This document shows, piece by piece, positions 1-8,906 of a stretch of 32,352 bases of DNA. Source of the DNA: Chloroflexota bacterium. GTDB taxonomy: Bacteria > Chloroflexota > UBA6077 > CF-72. The DNA lies in contig VBGG01000195.1 of the NCBI GenBank assembly GCA_005883405.1, positions 1-32,352 on the forward strand. Direction: 5' to 3'. Both the position numbers and the translations under genes were made by a program. Every line of letters begins with the position of its first letter. Within the stretch, counting starts at the first letter, position 1. The notes below the pieces were generated by a model. That model had not been told where the DNA came from and made no database searches. It saw only the letters and a list, made by a program, of their open reading frames with translations.

Positions 1-2
1 TC

Positions 3-488
3 GCGCAGCTGCAGCAGAAGGCTGGCTCTGAACAGACACTGCCGGACATGTCGGTCACGGTACAGCCCAGCAATCAGACGTTTGACCACAACGTCGGCGA
101 CGAAACAGACCAGCTGACTGGTCGGTTAACCGCGAACGTCTCGGGCACCGTGTTTCCCAACCTGGCCTACAACGACCTGGTGGGCAAGGTGCTGGCGCTG
201 AGCGCTGGGCCCGACTTCAAGCTCGGCGCACCGGCCAAAGTCGAGACGCCCGGTGTGCTGAATGTGGACGGGCACAAGGTTGTGCTGCGCTGCGATGCGT
301 CCGGCGTGCTCGAGAGCGCGATCGACGCGGATGGCATCCGCCGTGCGCTGACCGGCAGCACCCTTCAAGACGCCAGGAGCTATCTTGCGCGGTTGAGCGG
401 GCTGGCCGAGCCACCCAGCGTGGTGCTGACCCCAACGTGGGCACCGCGCGCCTTCCGGATCGACGTCAACGTCCAGGGCCCCAAGTAG
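3..488 (+). CDS. C-terminal fragment of a conserved protein, possibly baseplate J/gp47-like (5' end outside window)
   Basis: Frame is open from base 3 through the listed ORF 48..488 (AQLQQKAGSEQTLPDMSVTVQPS...); product guess rests on the usual neighbour of ruvX/mltG in Chloroflexota. Confidence 0.5.
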   Translation, partial: AQLQQKAGSEQTLPDMSVTVQPSNQTFDHNVGDETDQLTGRLTANVSGTVFPNLAYNDLVGKVLALSAGPDFKLGAPAKVETPGVLNVDGHKVVLRCDASGVLESAIDADGIRRALTGSTLQDARSYLARLSGLAEPPSVVLTPTWAPRAFRIDVNVQGPK

Positions 489-510
489 CTCGGCGGTACG
501 CCTGGGGCGG

Positions 511-1008
511 GTGCTCGGCATCGACGCCGGCGAACGGCGCGTCGGCGTGGCGATGAGTGATGCTTCGCGAGCGCTTGCGAGCCCCCTGGTAGTGCTCGAC
601 CGTGGCGGCGGCCTGGCGCCGGTGCTGGATGCGCTTGCCTCGCTGGCTCAACGTGAGGGGGTGGTGGAGATGGTGGTCGGCTTGCCGCTGAACGCCGACG
701 GCTCACGTGGGCCTCAGGCGCGGCGTGCGCAGGACTTCGCCCGCGTCGCCTCGCGCGTGGTCGGCGTGCCGGTCTCGTTGTGGGACGAGCGTCTGTCCAC
801 CCAGGAAGCCGAGTCCATCGTCCGCGCTCAGGGCCGCAACCTCCGCCGCCTCCGCCAGCGCGGCCAAATAGACGCCATCGCTGCTGCCGTCATCCTTCAA
901 GACTTTCTGGATCACAGTGCCGCCGGCCATCCGGCTAGCGATGCCGCAGCCAGCCAATCGCGAGCGGACGGAAGCAATTCCGAGGGGTCCCCTCTGGCAA
1001 AGGCATGA
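511..1008 (+). CDS. ruvX: Holliday junction resolvase-like RuvX/YqgF
   Basis: GTG start; LGIDAGERRVGVAMSD, VVGLPLNADGS, WDERLST, DAIAAAVILQDFL motifs. Confidence 0.92.
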   Translation: MLGIDAGERRVGVAMSDASRALASPLVVLDRGGGLAPVLDALASLAQREGVVEMVVGLPLNADGSRGPQARRAQDFARVASRVVGVPVSLWDERLSTQEAESIVRAQGRNLRRLRQRGQIDAIAAAVILQDFLDHSAAGHPASDAAASQSRADGSNSEGSPLAKA

Positions 1009-2096
1009 TCGCAAGAATCCTCGTGGTCCTGTTTGCTCTGATCGTGATCGGCGTGGGGGTGGCGATTGGCTACTTCGTGCTGGGCGACCAGAGCACGCCG
1101 TTGGGCAGTCGCATTGCGCAGCTTGCCGACCCGACGGCGGCGGTCGATCCACAGGACAGCACGAAGGTCGTGGTGACCGTTCCCCAGGGCGCCACGGCTG
1201 GCGACATCGGTCAGCAGCTGCAGCAGCTCGGCCTGATCCGCTCGGGCCTCGTCTTCAGGCTGGCCGCCGAACAGGCGGGGGTCGGTAGCAGCCTGGCAGC
1301 AGGCGATTACGAGCTCAGCAAATCGATGTCGACCTCCGAGATCATCCAGGTCCTCGCCAAAGGCCAGGTCAAACGCGGTCTACTGGCGACGATCCCTGAA
1401 GGCTGGCGCAGCGAGCAGATCGCCGATCGCCTCGAGGCCACCGGTTTCGCCTCACGCGACGAGTTCCTGCAAGCCGTTGCGTCGCCGGTCGCCGTCCCGG
1501 CGGTGGACTTGATCGCCGAGCCTCCGCCGCCACGCCTGGAGGGCTACCTCTTCCCCGAAACCTACGAAGTGCCGCAGAGAGTCAGTGGCGCACACGCCGC
1601 CGAGCTCATGCTCCGAATGTTCAACCAGCGCGTCGCCGAGGCGCTGCACTCCCCGTCCGAAACACGCCTCACCAGCCAGCAGGTGATCACGCTTGCCTCG
1701 ATCGTCGAACGCGAAGCCAAGGTGCCGTCTGAGCGGTCCACGATCGCCAGCGTGTACCTCAACCGTTTATCCGAAAGCATGCCGCTACAGGCCGATCCGA
1801 CCATCCAGTACGCCGTCGCCACCCGAGACGGTCCCGCTGCAGCTGGCTATAACTACTGGCGCGACCTGTCGACCGCCGATCTCGAGATCTCCTCGCCGTT
1901 CAATACCTACACCAACGCAGGCCTGCCGCCCGGGCCGATCTGCAATCCCGGCGAGGCCTCGATCAAAGCCGTCCTGCAGCCCGCCAGCACCTCGTACCTC
2001 TACTTTGTCGCGACCACTGACGGCTCTGGAAAACACCTCTTCGCCAGAACCCTGGACGAGCACAACACGAACGTCGCCAAAGTCAATAGCCATTAG
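1005..2096 (+). CDS. mltG: Endolytic transglycosylase MltG (YceG-like)
   Basis: N-terminal TM segment; LEGYLFPETYEV, LASIVEREA, YLNRL, LQADPTIQYA, SPFNTYTNAGLPPGPICNPG; ATGA overlap with ruvX. Confidence 0.93.
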   Translation: MIARILVVLFALIVIGVGVAIGYFVLGDQSTPLGSRIAQLADPTAAVDPQDSTKVVVTVPQGATAGDIGQQLQQLGLIRSGLVFRLAAEQAGVGSSLAAGDYELSKSMSTSEIIQVLAKGQVKRGLLATIPEGWRSEQIADRLEATGFASRDEFLQAVASPVAVPAVDLIAEPPPPRLEGYLFPETYEVPQRVSGAHAAELMLRMFNQRVAEALHSPSETRLTSQQVITLASIVEREAKVPSERSTIASVYLNRLSESMPLQADPTIQYAVATRDGPAAAGYNYWRDLSTADLEISSPFNTYTNAGLPPGPICNPGEASIKAVLQPASTSYLYFVATTDGSGKHLFARTLDEHNTNVAKVNSH

Positions 2097-2106
2097 CTAC
2101 GTTTCG

Positions 2107-2112
2107 TATACT
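2107..2112 (+). promoter_or_regulatory. Candidate -10 element TATACT for the rpsB operon
   Basis: TATACT in the mltG-rpsB gap; no clear -35. Confidence 0.4.
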
Positions 2113-2130
2113 TTTGGTGTTCATTCCACA

Positions 2131-2177
2131 CGCGGCCGACGCACGCTCTCCGTGCCCCACGAGGGTCCCCGGCCGCG
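2131..2177 (+). promoter_or_regulatory. Structured 5' leader of rpsB
   Basis: Perfect 8-bp helix CGCGGCCG (2131-2138)/CGGCCGCG (2170-2177) enclosing hairpin GCACG-CTCTC-CGTGC (2141-2155). Confidence 0.5.
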
Positions 2178-2210
2178 GAGGATCTAACGGAGGTTCAAAA
2201 AAAGTACACC

Positions 2211-3035
2211 GTGCCTGCACCTGTCCAGATGAAGACGCTGCTCGAAGCTGGCGTCCATTTCGGCCATCAGACGCGTCGGTGGGATCCGCGCATGCGGCCA
2301 TTCATCTTCACCGAGCGTAATGGCATTCACATCATCGATCTTCAACAGACTGTCCGCCGCCTCGACGAAGCCATGACGTTTGTCCGCCAGCAGGCCGCTG
2401 ATGGCAAGACCATGTTGTTCGTGGGCACCAAGAAGCAAGCCCAGGACACCATCTCCGAAGAGGCCGCCCGTGCCGGTATGCCGTACGTCAACCAGCGCTG
2501 GATGGGCGGAACGCTGACCAACTTCGCCACGATCTTGACGCGCTTGCGGCGCATGGAAGATCTCGAGCGCCGCAAAGAGGCGGGCGAGTTCGAGGCGCTA
2601 CCCAAGAAGGAAGCCATTCGTCTTCAGGACGAGCTCGAGAAACTGCAGCGTATGCTCGGCGGTCTGCGCAAGACGTACCGCCTGCCCGACATGGTCTTCG
2701 TCGTCGACCCGCACCGCGAGGCCATCGGCGTTGCCGAGGCCAACCGGCTCAAGCTGCCCATCATCGCCATGGTCGACACCAACTGCAACCCGCAGCTGAT
2801 CGACTGGCCGGTGCCGTCCAACGACGACGCCATCCGCGCCGTACGGCTGATCGCCGGCAAGATTGCCGACGCCATCATCGAGGGTCGCGAACAGCGCGCG
2901 GCGGTCATGGGCGAAGTCATTCCCGAGGCTGGCCTCGAAGAGGGCGAAATCGAGGCGATGCCAGCCGAGCTGCCCATGATGACCGAAGAGGACTTCATGA
3001 TGGAGTACGAGCTCGACGAGGACGAGGACGCCTGA
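2211..3035 (+). CDS. rpsB: 30S ribosomal protein S2
   Basis: GTG start with GGAGGT upstream; [38 protein letters not shown]. Confidence 0.97.
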   Translation: MPAPVQMKTLLEAGVHFGHQTRRWDPRMRPFIFTERNGIHIIDLQQTVRRLDEAMTFVRQQAADGKTMLFVGTKKQAQDTISEEAARAGMPYVNQRWMGGTLTNFATILTRLRRMEDLERRKEAGEFEALPKKEAIRLQDELEKLQRMLGGLRKTYRLPDMVFVVDPHREAIGVAEANRLKLPIIAMVDTNCNPQLIDWPVPSNDDAIRAVRLIAGKIADAIIEGREQRAAVMGEVIPEAGLEEGEIEAMPAELPMMTEEDFMMEYELDEDEDA

Positions 3036-3038
3036 TCG

Positions 3039-3527
3039 ATGCCAAGCTCAACTGAACTCATCAAAGAGCTCCGCGACAAGACCGGCGCGGGCATCATGGA
3101 ATGCAAGAAGGCGATCGAGGATGCCCTGGGCGACGTGGGCAAGGCCGAGCAATTGATCAAAGAGCGCGGTCTTGCCATGGCCGAAAAGAAGGCCGGTCGC
3201 GAAGCGGGCCAGGGGCTGATCGAAACCTACGTGCACGCGGGCCGCATCGGCGCCCTGATCGAGCTGAACTGCGAGACCGACTTCGTCGCCCGCACCGACG
3301 ATTTCAAAACCCTGGCACGTGAGATCGCCATGCAAGTCGCGGCGACCAACCCCGGCCGTGTCAGCGGCCAGGAAGCGTCAGTCGACGGCGACGTCCCACT
3401 GCTGGATCAGCCGTATATTCGCGACCCCGGCAAAACCATCCAGGACCTGGTGAACGAGACGATCGCCAAGGTGCGCGAGAACATCGTCATCAGGCGCTTC
3501 GCCCGTTTCGAGTTGGGCGGTCTGTAG
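3039..3527 (+). CDS. tsf: Elongation factor Ts (short form)
   Basis: [38 protein letters not shown]. Confidence 0.96.
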   Translation: MPSSTELIKELRDKTGAGIMECKKAIEDALGDVGKAEQLIKERGLAMAEKKAGREAGQGLIETYVHAGRIGALIELNCETDFVARTDDFKTLAREIAMQVAATNPGRVSGQEASVDGDVPLLDQPYIRDPGKTIQDLVNETIAKVRENIVIRRFARFELGGL

Positions 3528-3531
3528 CGCA

Positions 3532-4254
3532 TTGAATGGCGAGCTCCGCTACAGGAGGATCCTCCTCAAGCTGAGTGGGGAGGCCCTCCAGGGTTCTGCG
3601 CCCTACGGCATCGACTTCGGCTCAGTGGAGTCGATCGCCCGCCAGGTAGCCACCGTCGTCGCCCGTGGTGTCGAGGTCGGCATGGTCATCGGCGGTGGCA
3701 ACATCTGGCGCGGCGAGCCAGCCGCCGCGCGCGGCGTGGAGCGCGCCACCGCCGACTACATGGGCATGCTGGCGACGGTGATGAATGGGCTGGCGCTGCA
3801 GTCGGCGCTGGAGCGCATCGGACTACATACGCGCGTGCAGAGCGCGGTGACCATGACCGAGGTGGCCGAGCCATATATTCGCCGCCGAGCGATCCGCCAC
3901 CTCGAAAAGGGCCGCGTGGTGATCTTCGTCGCCGGCAGCGGAAACCCGTACTTCACGACGGACACCGCCGCGTCATTGCGCGCGCTGGAGATCGAAGCCG
4001 ACGTGCTGATGATGGCCAAGAACCGCGTCGACGGCGTCTACGATGCCGATCCCAACCGCGACGTAAATGCCAGGAAGTTCGATCACCTCACCTATATGGA
4101 AGCGCTCGAGCGGCGGCTGAAGGTGATGGACAGTACCGCGCTGTCTTTGTGCATGGACAACAAGCTGCCCATCATCGTCTTCGACCTGACGGACGAAGGG
4201 AATCTCTTGAGGCTCGTCGAAGGCGATCGAACGGTTGGCACGCTCGTCTCGTGA
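3532..4254 (+). CDS. pyrH: UMP kinase
   Basis: TTG start; [37 protein letters not shown]. Confidence 0.95.
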   Translation: MNGELRYRRILLKLSGEALQGSAPYGIDFGSVESIARQVATVVARGVEVGMVIGGGNIWRGEPAAARGVERATADYMGMLATVMNGLALQSALERIGLHTRVQSAVTMTEVAEPYIRRRAIRHLEKGRVVIFVAGSGNPYFTTDTAASLRALEIEADVLMMAKNRVDGVYDADPNRDVNARKFDHLTYMEALERRLKVMDSTALSLCMDNKLPIIVFDLTDEGNLLRLVEGDRTVGTLVS

Positions 4255-4255
4255 C

Positions 4256-4407
4256 CAGTCGCGAGTCTTGAGTCATGAGTCGCGGCGTTGCCGATACTTG
4301 GGCGGTATTGTCGGTAAATCGAGCGGTAAGTCACCATCGGAAAGGACGAGTTGCTGATGACTCATGACTCACGACTCATGACTCTCGACTCATGACTACT
4401 CAAGACT
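4256..4407. repeat. Inverted heptanucleotide-repeat element, locus 1 (pyrH-frr)
   Basis: Left arm 4256-4283 (cagtcgc gagtctt gagtcat gagtcgc), right arm 4359-4407 (gactcat gactcac gactcat gactctc gactcat gactact caagact); arms are complementary. Confidence 0.85.
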
Positions 4408-4964
4408 CCCTGGACGGCATCATCAAATCCGCCGAACACCGAATGACTACGGCTGTCGAGATCCTGGGCCGCGACCTGCAGGCCATCCGCACCGGCCGCG
4501 CCAGCCCGCACCTTCTCGAACGCATCCAGGTCGACTACTACGGCGCGCCCACGCCGATCAATGGCGTGGCCAACATCAGCGCGCCCGATCCTCGAATGGT
4601 GGTGGTTCAGCCTTGGGATCGCACCATGCTCGGCCCGATCGAGAAGGCGATCCAGAAGTCTGACCTGGGCATCAACCCGACCAATGACGGGCAGGTCATT
4701 CGACTGGTGCTGCCGCAGCTGACCGAAGAGCGGCGTAAGGAGCTGGTCAAGCAGGTCCACCATCGTGCCGAGGAAGCTCGCGTGGCGGTGCGCAATTGCC
4801 GCCGCGACGCGCTCGATCACCTGCGCAAGGCGGAAAAGGACGGCGGCATCTCCCAGGAAGACGAGCGCCGCGCCCAGGACCGCCTGCAGAAACTGACTGA
4901 CACGTTCGTCAAGCGCGTCGACGAGGTCTCGAGGAACAAAGAGACCGAGGTGCTGGAGGTCTGA
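4392..4964 (+). CDS. frr: Ribosome recycling factor
   Basis: GRDLQAIRTGRASPHLLERIQVDYYGAPTPINGVANISAPDPRMVVVQPWD; start codon lies inside the heptad repeat. Confidence 0.96.
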   Translation: MTTQDSLDGIIKSAEHRMTTAVEILGRDLQAIRTGRASPHLLERIQVDYYGAPTPINGVANISAPDPRMVVVQPWDRTMLGPIEKAIQKSDLGINPTNDGQVIRLVLPQLTEERRKELVKQVHHRAEEARVAVRNCRRDALDHLRKAEKDGGISQEDERRAQDRLQKLTDTFVKRVDEVSRNKETEVLEV

Positions 4965-4969
4965 TCGAG

Positions 4970-5719
4970 GTGGCGATCGCGGGCGCGCAGGCCCAGTCCA
5001 CGACGAACGCAATAGCGGAGCCGCGGCCCGCGACGGTTCCCGCTCACGTTGGCATCATCATGGATGGCAATGGCCGCTGGGCTAACCGCCGCGGCCTGCC
5101 GCGCCTGGCCGGCCACCATGCCGGCACCGAGAACGTGCGCCGCATCACCATCGCCTGCGCAGACGCGGGCGTCGAAGTGCTCACGATCTATGCGTTCTCG
5201 ACGGAAAACTGGCGGCGCCCGGCCGATGAGGTCGTCGGGCTGATGCGACTGCTGTTGCAACGCATCGATCGGGAAGCTGCCGAGCTGCACCGCAACAACG
5301 TCAAGATCCGCCACGTCGGCGCGCTCGAGGGCGTCCAGCCGCGCCTTGCCGAGCGCGTGCGTGCCGCCGTTGACCTGACGCGCTCGAACACTGGCCTGGT
5401 GCTGAATGTGGCGTTCAACTATGGCGGTCGCCAGGAGATCGCGCGGGCGGTGCAGCGCCTCATGGCGCAGGGGGTTCGCCCCGAGGACGTGACGGAGGAG
5501 CTCATCGATCGACACCTCGATACCGCTGGGCTGCCCGACCTGGATCTGGTGATTCGGACCGGTGGCGAGATGCGCCTCAGCAACTTCCTCCTGTGGCAGG
5601 CGGCGTATGCCGAGTACTATTCGACACCGATATGCTGGCCCGACTTCGGGCGCGAGGAGCTGTACCAGGCCTTCGCGGAGTTCGGCCGGCGGGTCCGACG
5701 GTTCGGCGGCCTTTCGTAG
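4970..5719 (+). CDS. uppS: Undecaprenyl diphosphate synthase-type cis-prenyltransferase
   Basis: HVGIIMDGNGRWANRRGLPRLAGHHAGTENVRRI, YAFSTENWRRP, DLVIRTGGEMRLSNFLLWQAAYAEYY. Confidence 0.96.
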   Translation: MAIAGAQAQSTTNAIAEPRPATVPAHVGIIMDGNGRWANRRGLPRLAGHHAGTENVRRITIACADAGVEVLTIYAFSTENWRRPADEVVGLMRLLLQRIDREAAELHRNNVKIRHVGALEGVQPRLAERVRAAVDLTRSNTGLVLNVAFNYGGRQEIARAVQRLMAQGVRPEDVTEELIDRHLDTAGLPDLDLVIRTGGEMRLSNFLLWQAAYAEYYSTPICWPDFGREELYQAFAEFGRRVRRFGGLS

Positions 5720-5720
5720 C

Positions 5721-5857
5721 GTTCCGCGTTCCGGGTTCCGGGTTCCGCGTTGGGGCATTCGCCTCGACGCCAGCTAGACTCGCATGACTGCTTTGCCCGA
5801 TACGGCCACGGCCGCTCGCTCCGAACGCGGAACGCGGAACGCGGAACCCGGAACGGG
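5721..5857. repeat. Inverted heptanucleotide-repeat element, locus 2 (uppS-cdsA)
   Basis: Left arm 5721-5755 (gttccgc gttccgg gttccgg gttccgc gttgggg), right arm 5823-5857 (gaacgcg x3, gaacccg, gaacggg); ~17-bp perfect complementarity between arms. Confidence 0.88.
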
Positions 5858-6665
5858 ACGTCTGGCTCTCAGAGTGGTGAGCGGCTTCGTCGCCGTTCCC
5901 TTCTTGCTCGGCGTGGCCTATCTCGGGGACCCCGTGTACGGCGCCTTCATCTGTCTCGCAACGGGCTATGCCGCGTTTGAAATCCGCGGCATGCTGCGCG
6001 CTGGAGGCTATGCGCCGCTGGACTGGGCGCTCATCGGGCTGGCGGTGGTGTTACCGCTCGACAGATGGCTGGCCGGCTACGGGTGGCCCGCGCCCGACGG
6101 CCTGGCGGTGGTCACCGCCGTGGTGGTCGGAGGCCTGGTGGCGCTGCTCATTCGACCGACCTCAGAACGCGCCCTGGTGGACTGGGCTCTATCCGTTGGC
6201 CTCGCGCTCTATCTCGGTGGCCTGATGCAGTTCTACATGCCGCTTCGCGCGCAGCCGACGAGTCTGCCCGGGTTCTGGGTCATCGCCCTGCTGGTCCTGA
6301 GCTGGGTCTGCGACAGCTGCGCGTACTTCGTCGGCGGCGCCATCGGTCGAACTCGACTCGCGCCAAGCATCAGCCCCAACAAGTCGGTCGAGGGCGCGGT
6401 CGCGGGTCTCGTCGGCGCGGCCATCGTGGCGCCCTTGCTGGGCCTCGGCGTCGGTCTGGCCCCGGCGCTCATGGCCGGCTACGGCCTGGTCATCGGGCTG
6501 GCCACCGTCGTCGGCGACCTGATCGAATCGCTGATCAAACGCCATACCGGCGTCAAGGACTCAGGCGTACTCATTCCAGGTCACGGCGGCTTGCTCGACC
6601 GCATGGACAGCTTGCTGTTGTGCGCCCCGCTCGCCGTGCTGTACCTGCGCGTATTCGGCGGATGA
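5784..6665 (+). CDS. cdsA: Phosphatidate cytidylyltransferase
   Basis: Multi-TM; CDSCAYFVGGAIGRTRLAPSISPNKSVEGAVAG, GDLIESLIKRHTGVKDSGVLIPGHGGLLDRMDSLL; true start uncertain (in-frame GTGs at 5874/5877). Confidence 0.93.
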   Translation: MTALPDTATAARSERGTRNAEPGTGRLALRVVSGFVAVPFLLGVAYLGDPVYGAFICLATGYAAFEIRGMLRAGGYAPLDWALIGLAVVLPLDRWLAGYGWPAPDGLAVVTAVVVGGLVALLIRPTSERALVDWALSVGLALYLGGLMQFYMPLRAQPTSLPGFWVIALLVLSWVCDSCAYFVGGAIGRTRLAPSISPNKSVEGAVAGLVGAAIVAPLLGLGVGLAPALMAGYGLVIGLATVVGDLIESLIKRHTGVKDSGVLIPGHGGLLDRMDSLLLCAPLAVLYLRVFGG

Positions 6666-7765
6666 AGCGCATCGCCGTGCTGGGAAGCACGGGCTCGATC
6701 GGTCGTCAGACGCTCGACGTTGTGCGCTGGCATCCCGACTAATTCGAGGTTGTGGCGCTGGTCGCGGCGCGTCCTTCGCCGTTGTTCGAGTCTCAGGTCG
6801 CAGAGTTCGCCCCGCGCCTGACCTGTCTCACCGCGACAGACGGCGCCGACCGATTGGTCGAGATTGCCGATGACCCGGGCGTGGACCTGCTGGTGGTGGC
6901 AACCAGTGGCACGGTGGGCTTCCGTCCGACCATCACGGCGCTCGGCGCCGGCAAACCGGTCGCGCTCGCCAACAAAGAGACGCTGATCATGGCTGGCCAC
7001 CTGGTGACCGAGGCGGCCTCGGTTTCGGGCGCGCCGCTGCTGCCCATAGACAGCGAGCACAGCGCGATCTGGCAGTGTCTCGAAGGCGAGCAACCCTACG
7101 CCGAGCGCGTGCAGCGCTTGCTGCTGACAGCTTCTGGCGGGGCCTTTCGGGACCGCGCGCCCGAGACGCTGGCGGAGGTGACGCCTGCCGAGGCGCTCCA
7201 ACACCCGACCTGGAATATGGGCCCGAAGATCACCATCGATTCCGCGACGCTGATGAACAAGGGTCTCGAAGTGATCGAGGCGCACTGGCTATTTGGCTTG
7301 CCGTTCGACCAGATAGACGTGGTCATCCACCACCAGAGCGTGATCCACTCACTCGTCGAGTTCGTCGACGGCTCGGTCAAGGCACAGCTCGGCTTGCCCG
7401 ACATGCGGCTGCCGATCCAGTACGCGCTCGCACACCCGCGGCGGCTGCCTGCGCCCGTAGAACGGCTGGACCTGCCCAGCGTTGGCCAGCTGACGTTCAC
7501 CCGTGTGGATGCGGCGAAGTATCCATGTCTGGCGTTGGCGTACGAAGCCGGCCGCCGAGGCGGGACGTCTCCGACGGTGCTGAACGCCGCCAACGAGGAA
7601 GCCGTCGCCCGCTTACTGGCCAAAGATCTGGGGTTTGCTCAGATCGCCGAGCTGATCGACGCCGCGCTCCAGGCGCATACGCCGCGCACGCTTCCCACCC
7701 TTGAAGAAGTCATCGAAGCCGATGCCTGGGCCCGCGAGTTCGCGCGCCACTGGTCCTCCCCCTAA
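6662..7765 (+). pseudogene. dxr: 1-deoxy-D-xylulose-5-phosphate reductoisomerase interrupted by an in-frame TAA at 6740-6742
   Basis: [38 protein letters not shown]... continuing in the same frame to NKETLIMAG, PIDSEHSAIWQCLEG, NMGPKITIDSATLMNKGLEVIEAHWLF. Confidence 0.93.
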
Positions 7766-7818
7766 TAGTTCTGACCGCGGCGTTGATTGCTTATGATCCC
7801 GGCGCAAGGCCCCACTGA

Positions 7819-8880
7819 ATGAATGTCCTCTGGTTCCTCCCCATCCTGAGCATCATGATGCTCGTTCACGAGCTGGGACACTTCATCACGGCTCGGCTGT
7901 CGGGCATCACCGTGCTCGAATTCGGTTTTGGTCTGCCGCCACGCCTGTGGGGCTTCAAACGCAACGGCGTCGTGTACTCGATCAACTGGATCCCCTTCGG
8001 CGCCTTCGTCAAGATGCTCGGCGAAGAGGATCCGACCGCGCCCGGTAGCTTCGCCAGCAAGCCGCGTGGAATCCGCGCCATCGTGCTCGCAGCGGGTAGC
8101 GGCATGAACTTCTTGCTGGCCGTCGCCGCGTTCAGCATGGTCTACGTCGTGGGCGTCCCCGGCGTCGCGCCCGATGCGCCTGTCCAGATCGCGGACGTCG
8201 CACCCGATAGCCCGGCCCAGGCGGCCGGCCTCCAGCCCGGCGACGTGATCGTCACCCTGGATGGCCAACCCGTCAACGTCCAGTCCTTCCGCGAAGCGAC
8301 GCAGACCCACCTGGATCAGCCGATCGAGATCGGCTTCCGCCACGGCGCTGAGATCCGCACGGCCTCGCTGACGCCACGCTCCAACCCGCCCGACCGTCAG
8401 GGAGCCATCGGCATCGTCCTCGCCGGTGGCCTGATTCGCCTGAACCCGATCGCCGCGGTCGGCCAGGGCTTCACCCAGACGGTGCGCGCCATCGGCGCCA
8501 CGCTCAGTGTGCCCAAGATGCTCGTGGAAGGCAGTCTTGCGCCCGCCGATGCGCGGCTGATCGGCCTGGTCGGCATGGCCCAGGCAACGTCAGAAACCGT
8601 CAGCTACGTGGTCGACACCGGCTTCTGGTATCCGCTGTTCGTCCTCACTGGCCTCTTCAGCGCTGGCCTGTCGATCGCTAACATGCTGCCCATTCCGGCG
8701 CTGGACGGCGGCCGACTGTTCTTTGTCATCCTGGAGTGGATCCGTGGTCGGCGTATCCCGCCCGAACGCGAGGCCGCGTACCACTTTGTTGGCATTGTGG
8801 TGCTGTTGACGCTGATGGTGATCATCTCGTTCAACGACCTGCTCTCGCCCCTGCCAGCGATCAACTGGGGCGGACGCTAA
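7819..8880 (+). CDS. rseP: Site-2 intramembrane metalloprotease, RseP/MMP family
   Basis: MLVHELGHFITAR (HExxH), PDZ-like DSPAQAAGLQPGDVIVTLDGQPV, NMLPIPALDGGRLFF. Confidence 0.94.
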   Translation: MNVLWFLPILSIMMLVHELGHFITARLSGITVLEFGFGLPPRLWGFKRNGVVYSINWIPFGAFVKMLGEEDPTAPGSFASKPRGIRAIVLAAGSGMNFLLAVAAFSMVYVVGVPGVAPDAPVQIADVAPDSPAQAAGLQPGDVIVTLDGQPVNVQSFREATQTHLDQPIEIGFRHGAEIRTASLTPRSNPPDRQGAIGIVLAGGLIRLNPIAAVGQGFTQTVRAIGATLSVPKMLVEGSLAPADARLIGLVGMAQATSETVSYVVDTGFWYPLFVLTGLFSAGLSIANMLPIPALDGGRLFFVILEWIRGRRIPPEREAAYHFVGIVVLLTLMVIISFNDLLSPLPAINWGGR

Positions 8881-8906
8881 CACCTGCCGATAATGTCACT
8901 GATCCG

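Noticed and set aside
3039-3527. Short EF-Ts as a truncation
   Set aside because: Ends cleanly before pyrH and retains core motifs; short EF-Ts forms are known in Thermus and cyanobacteria
4256-4407. CRISPR array
   Set aside because: 7-nt direct units without spacers, arranged as inverted arms; no cas genes in window
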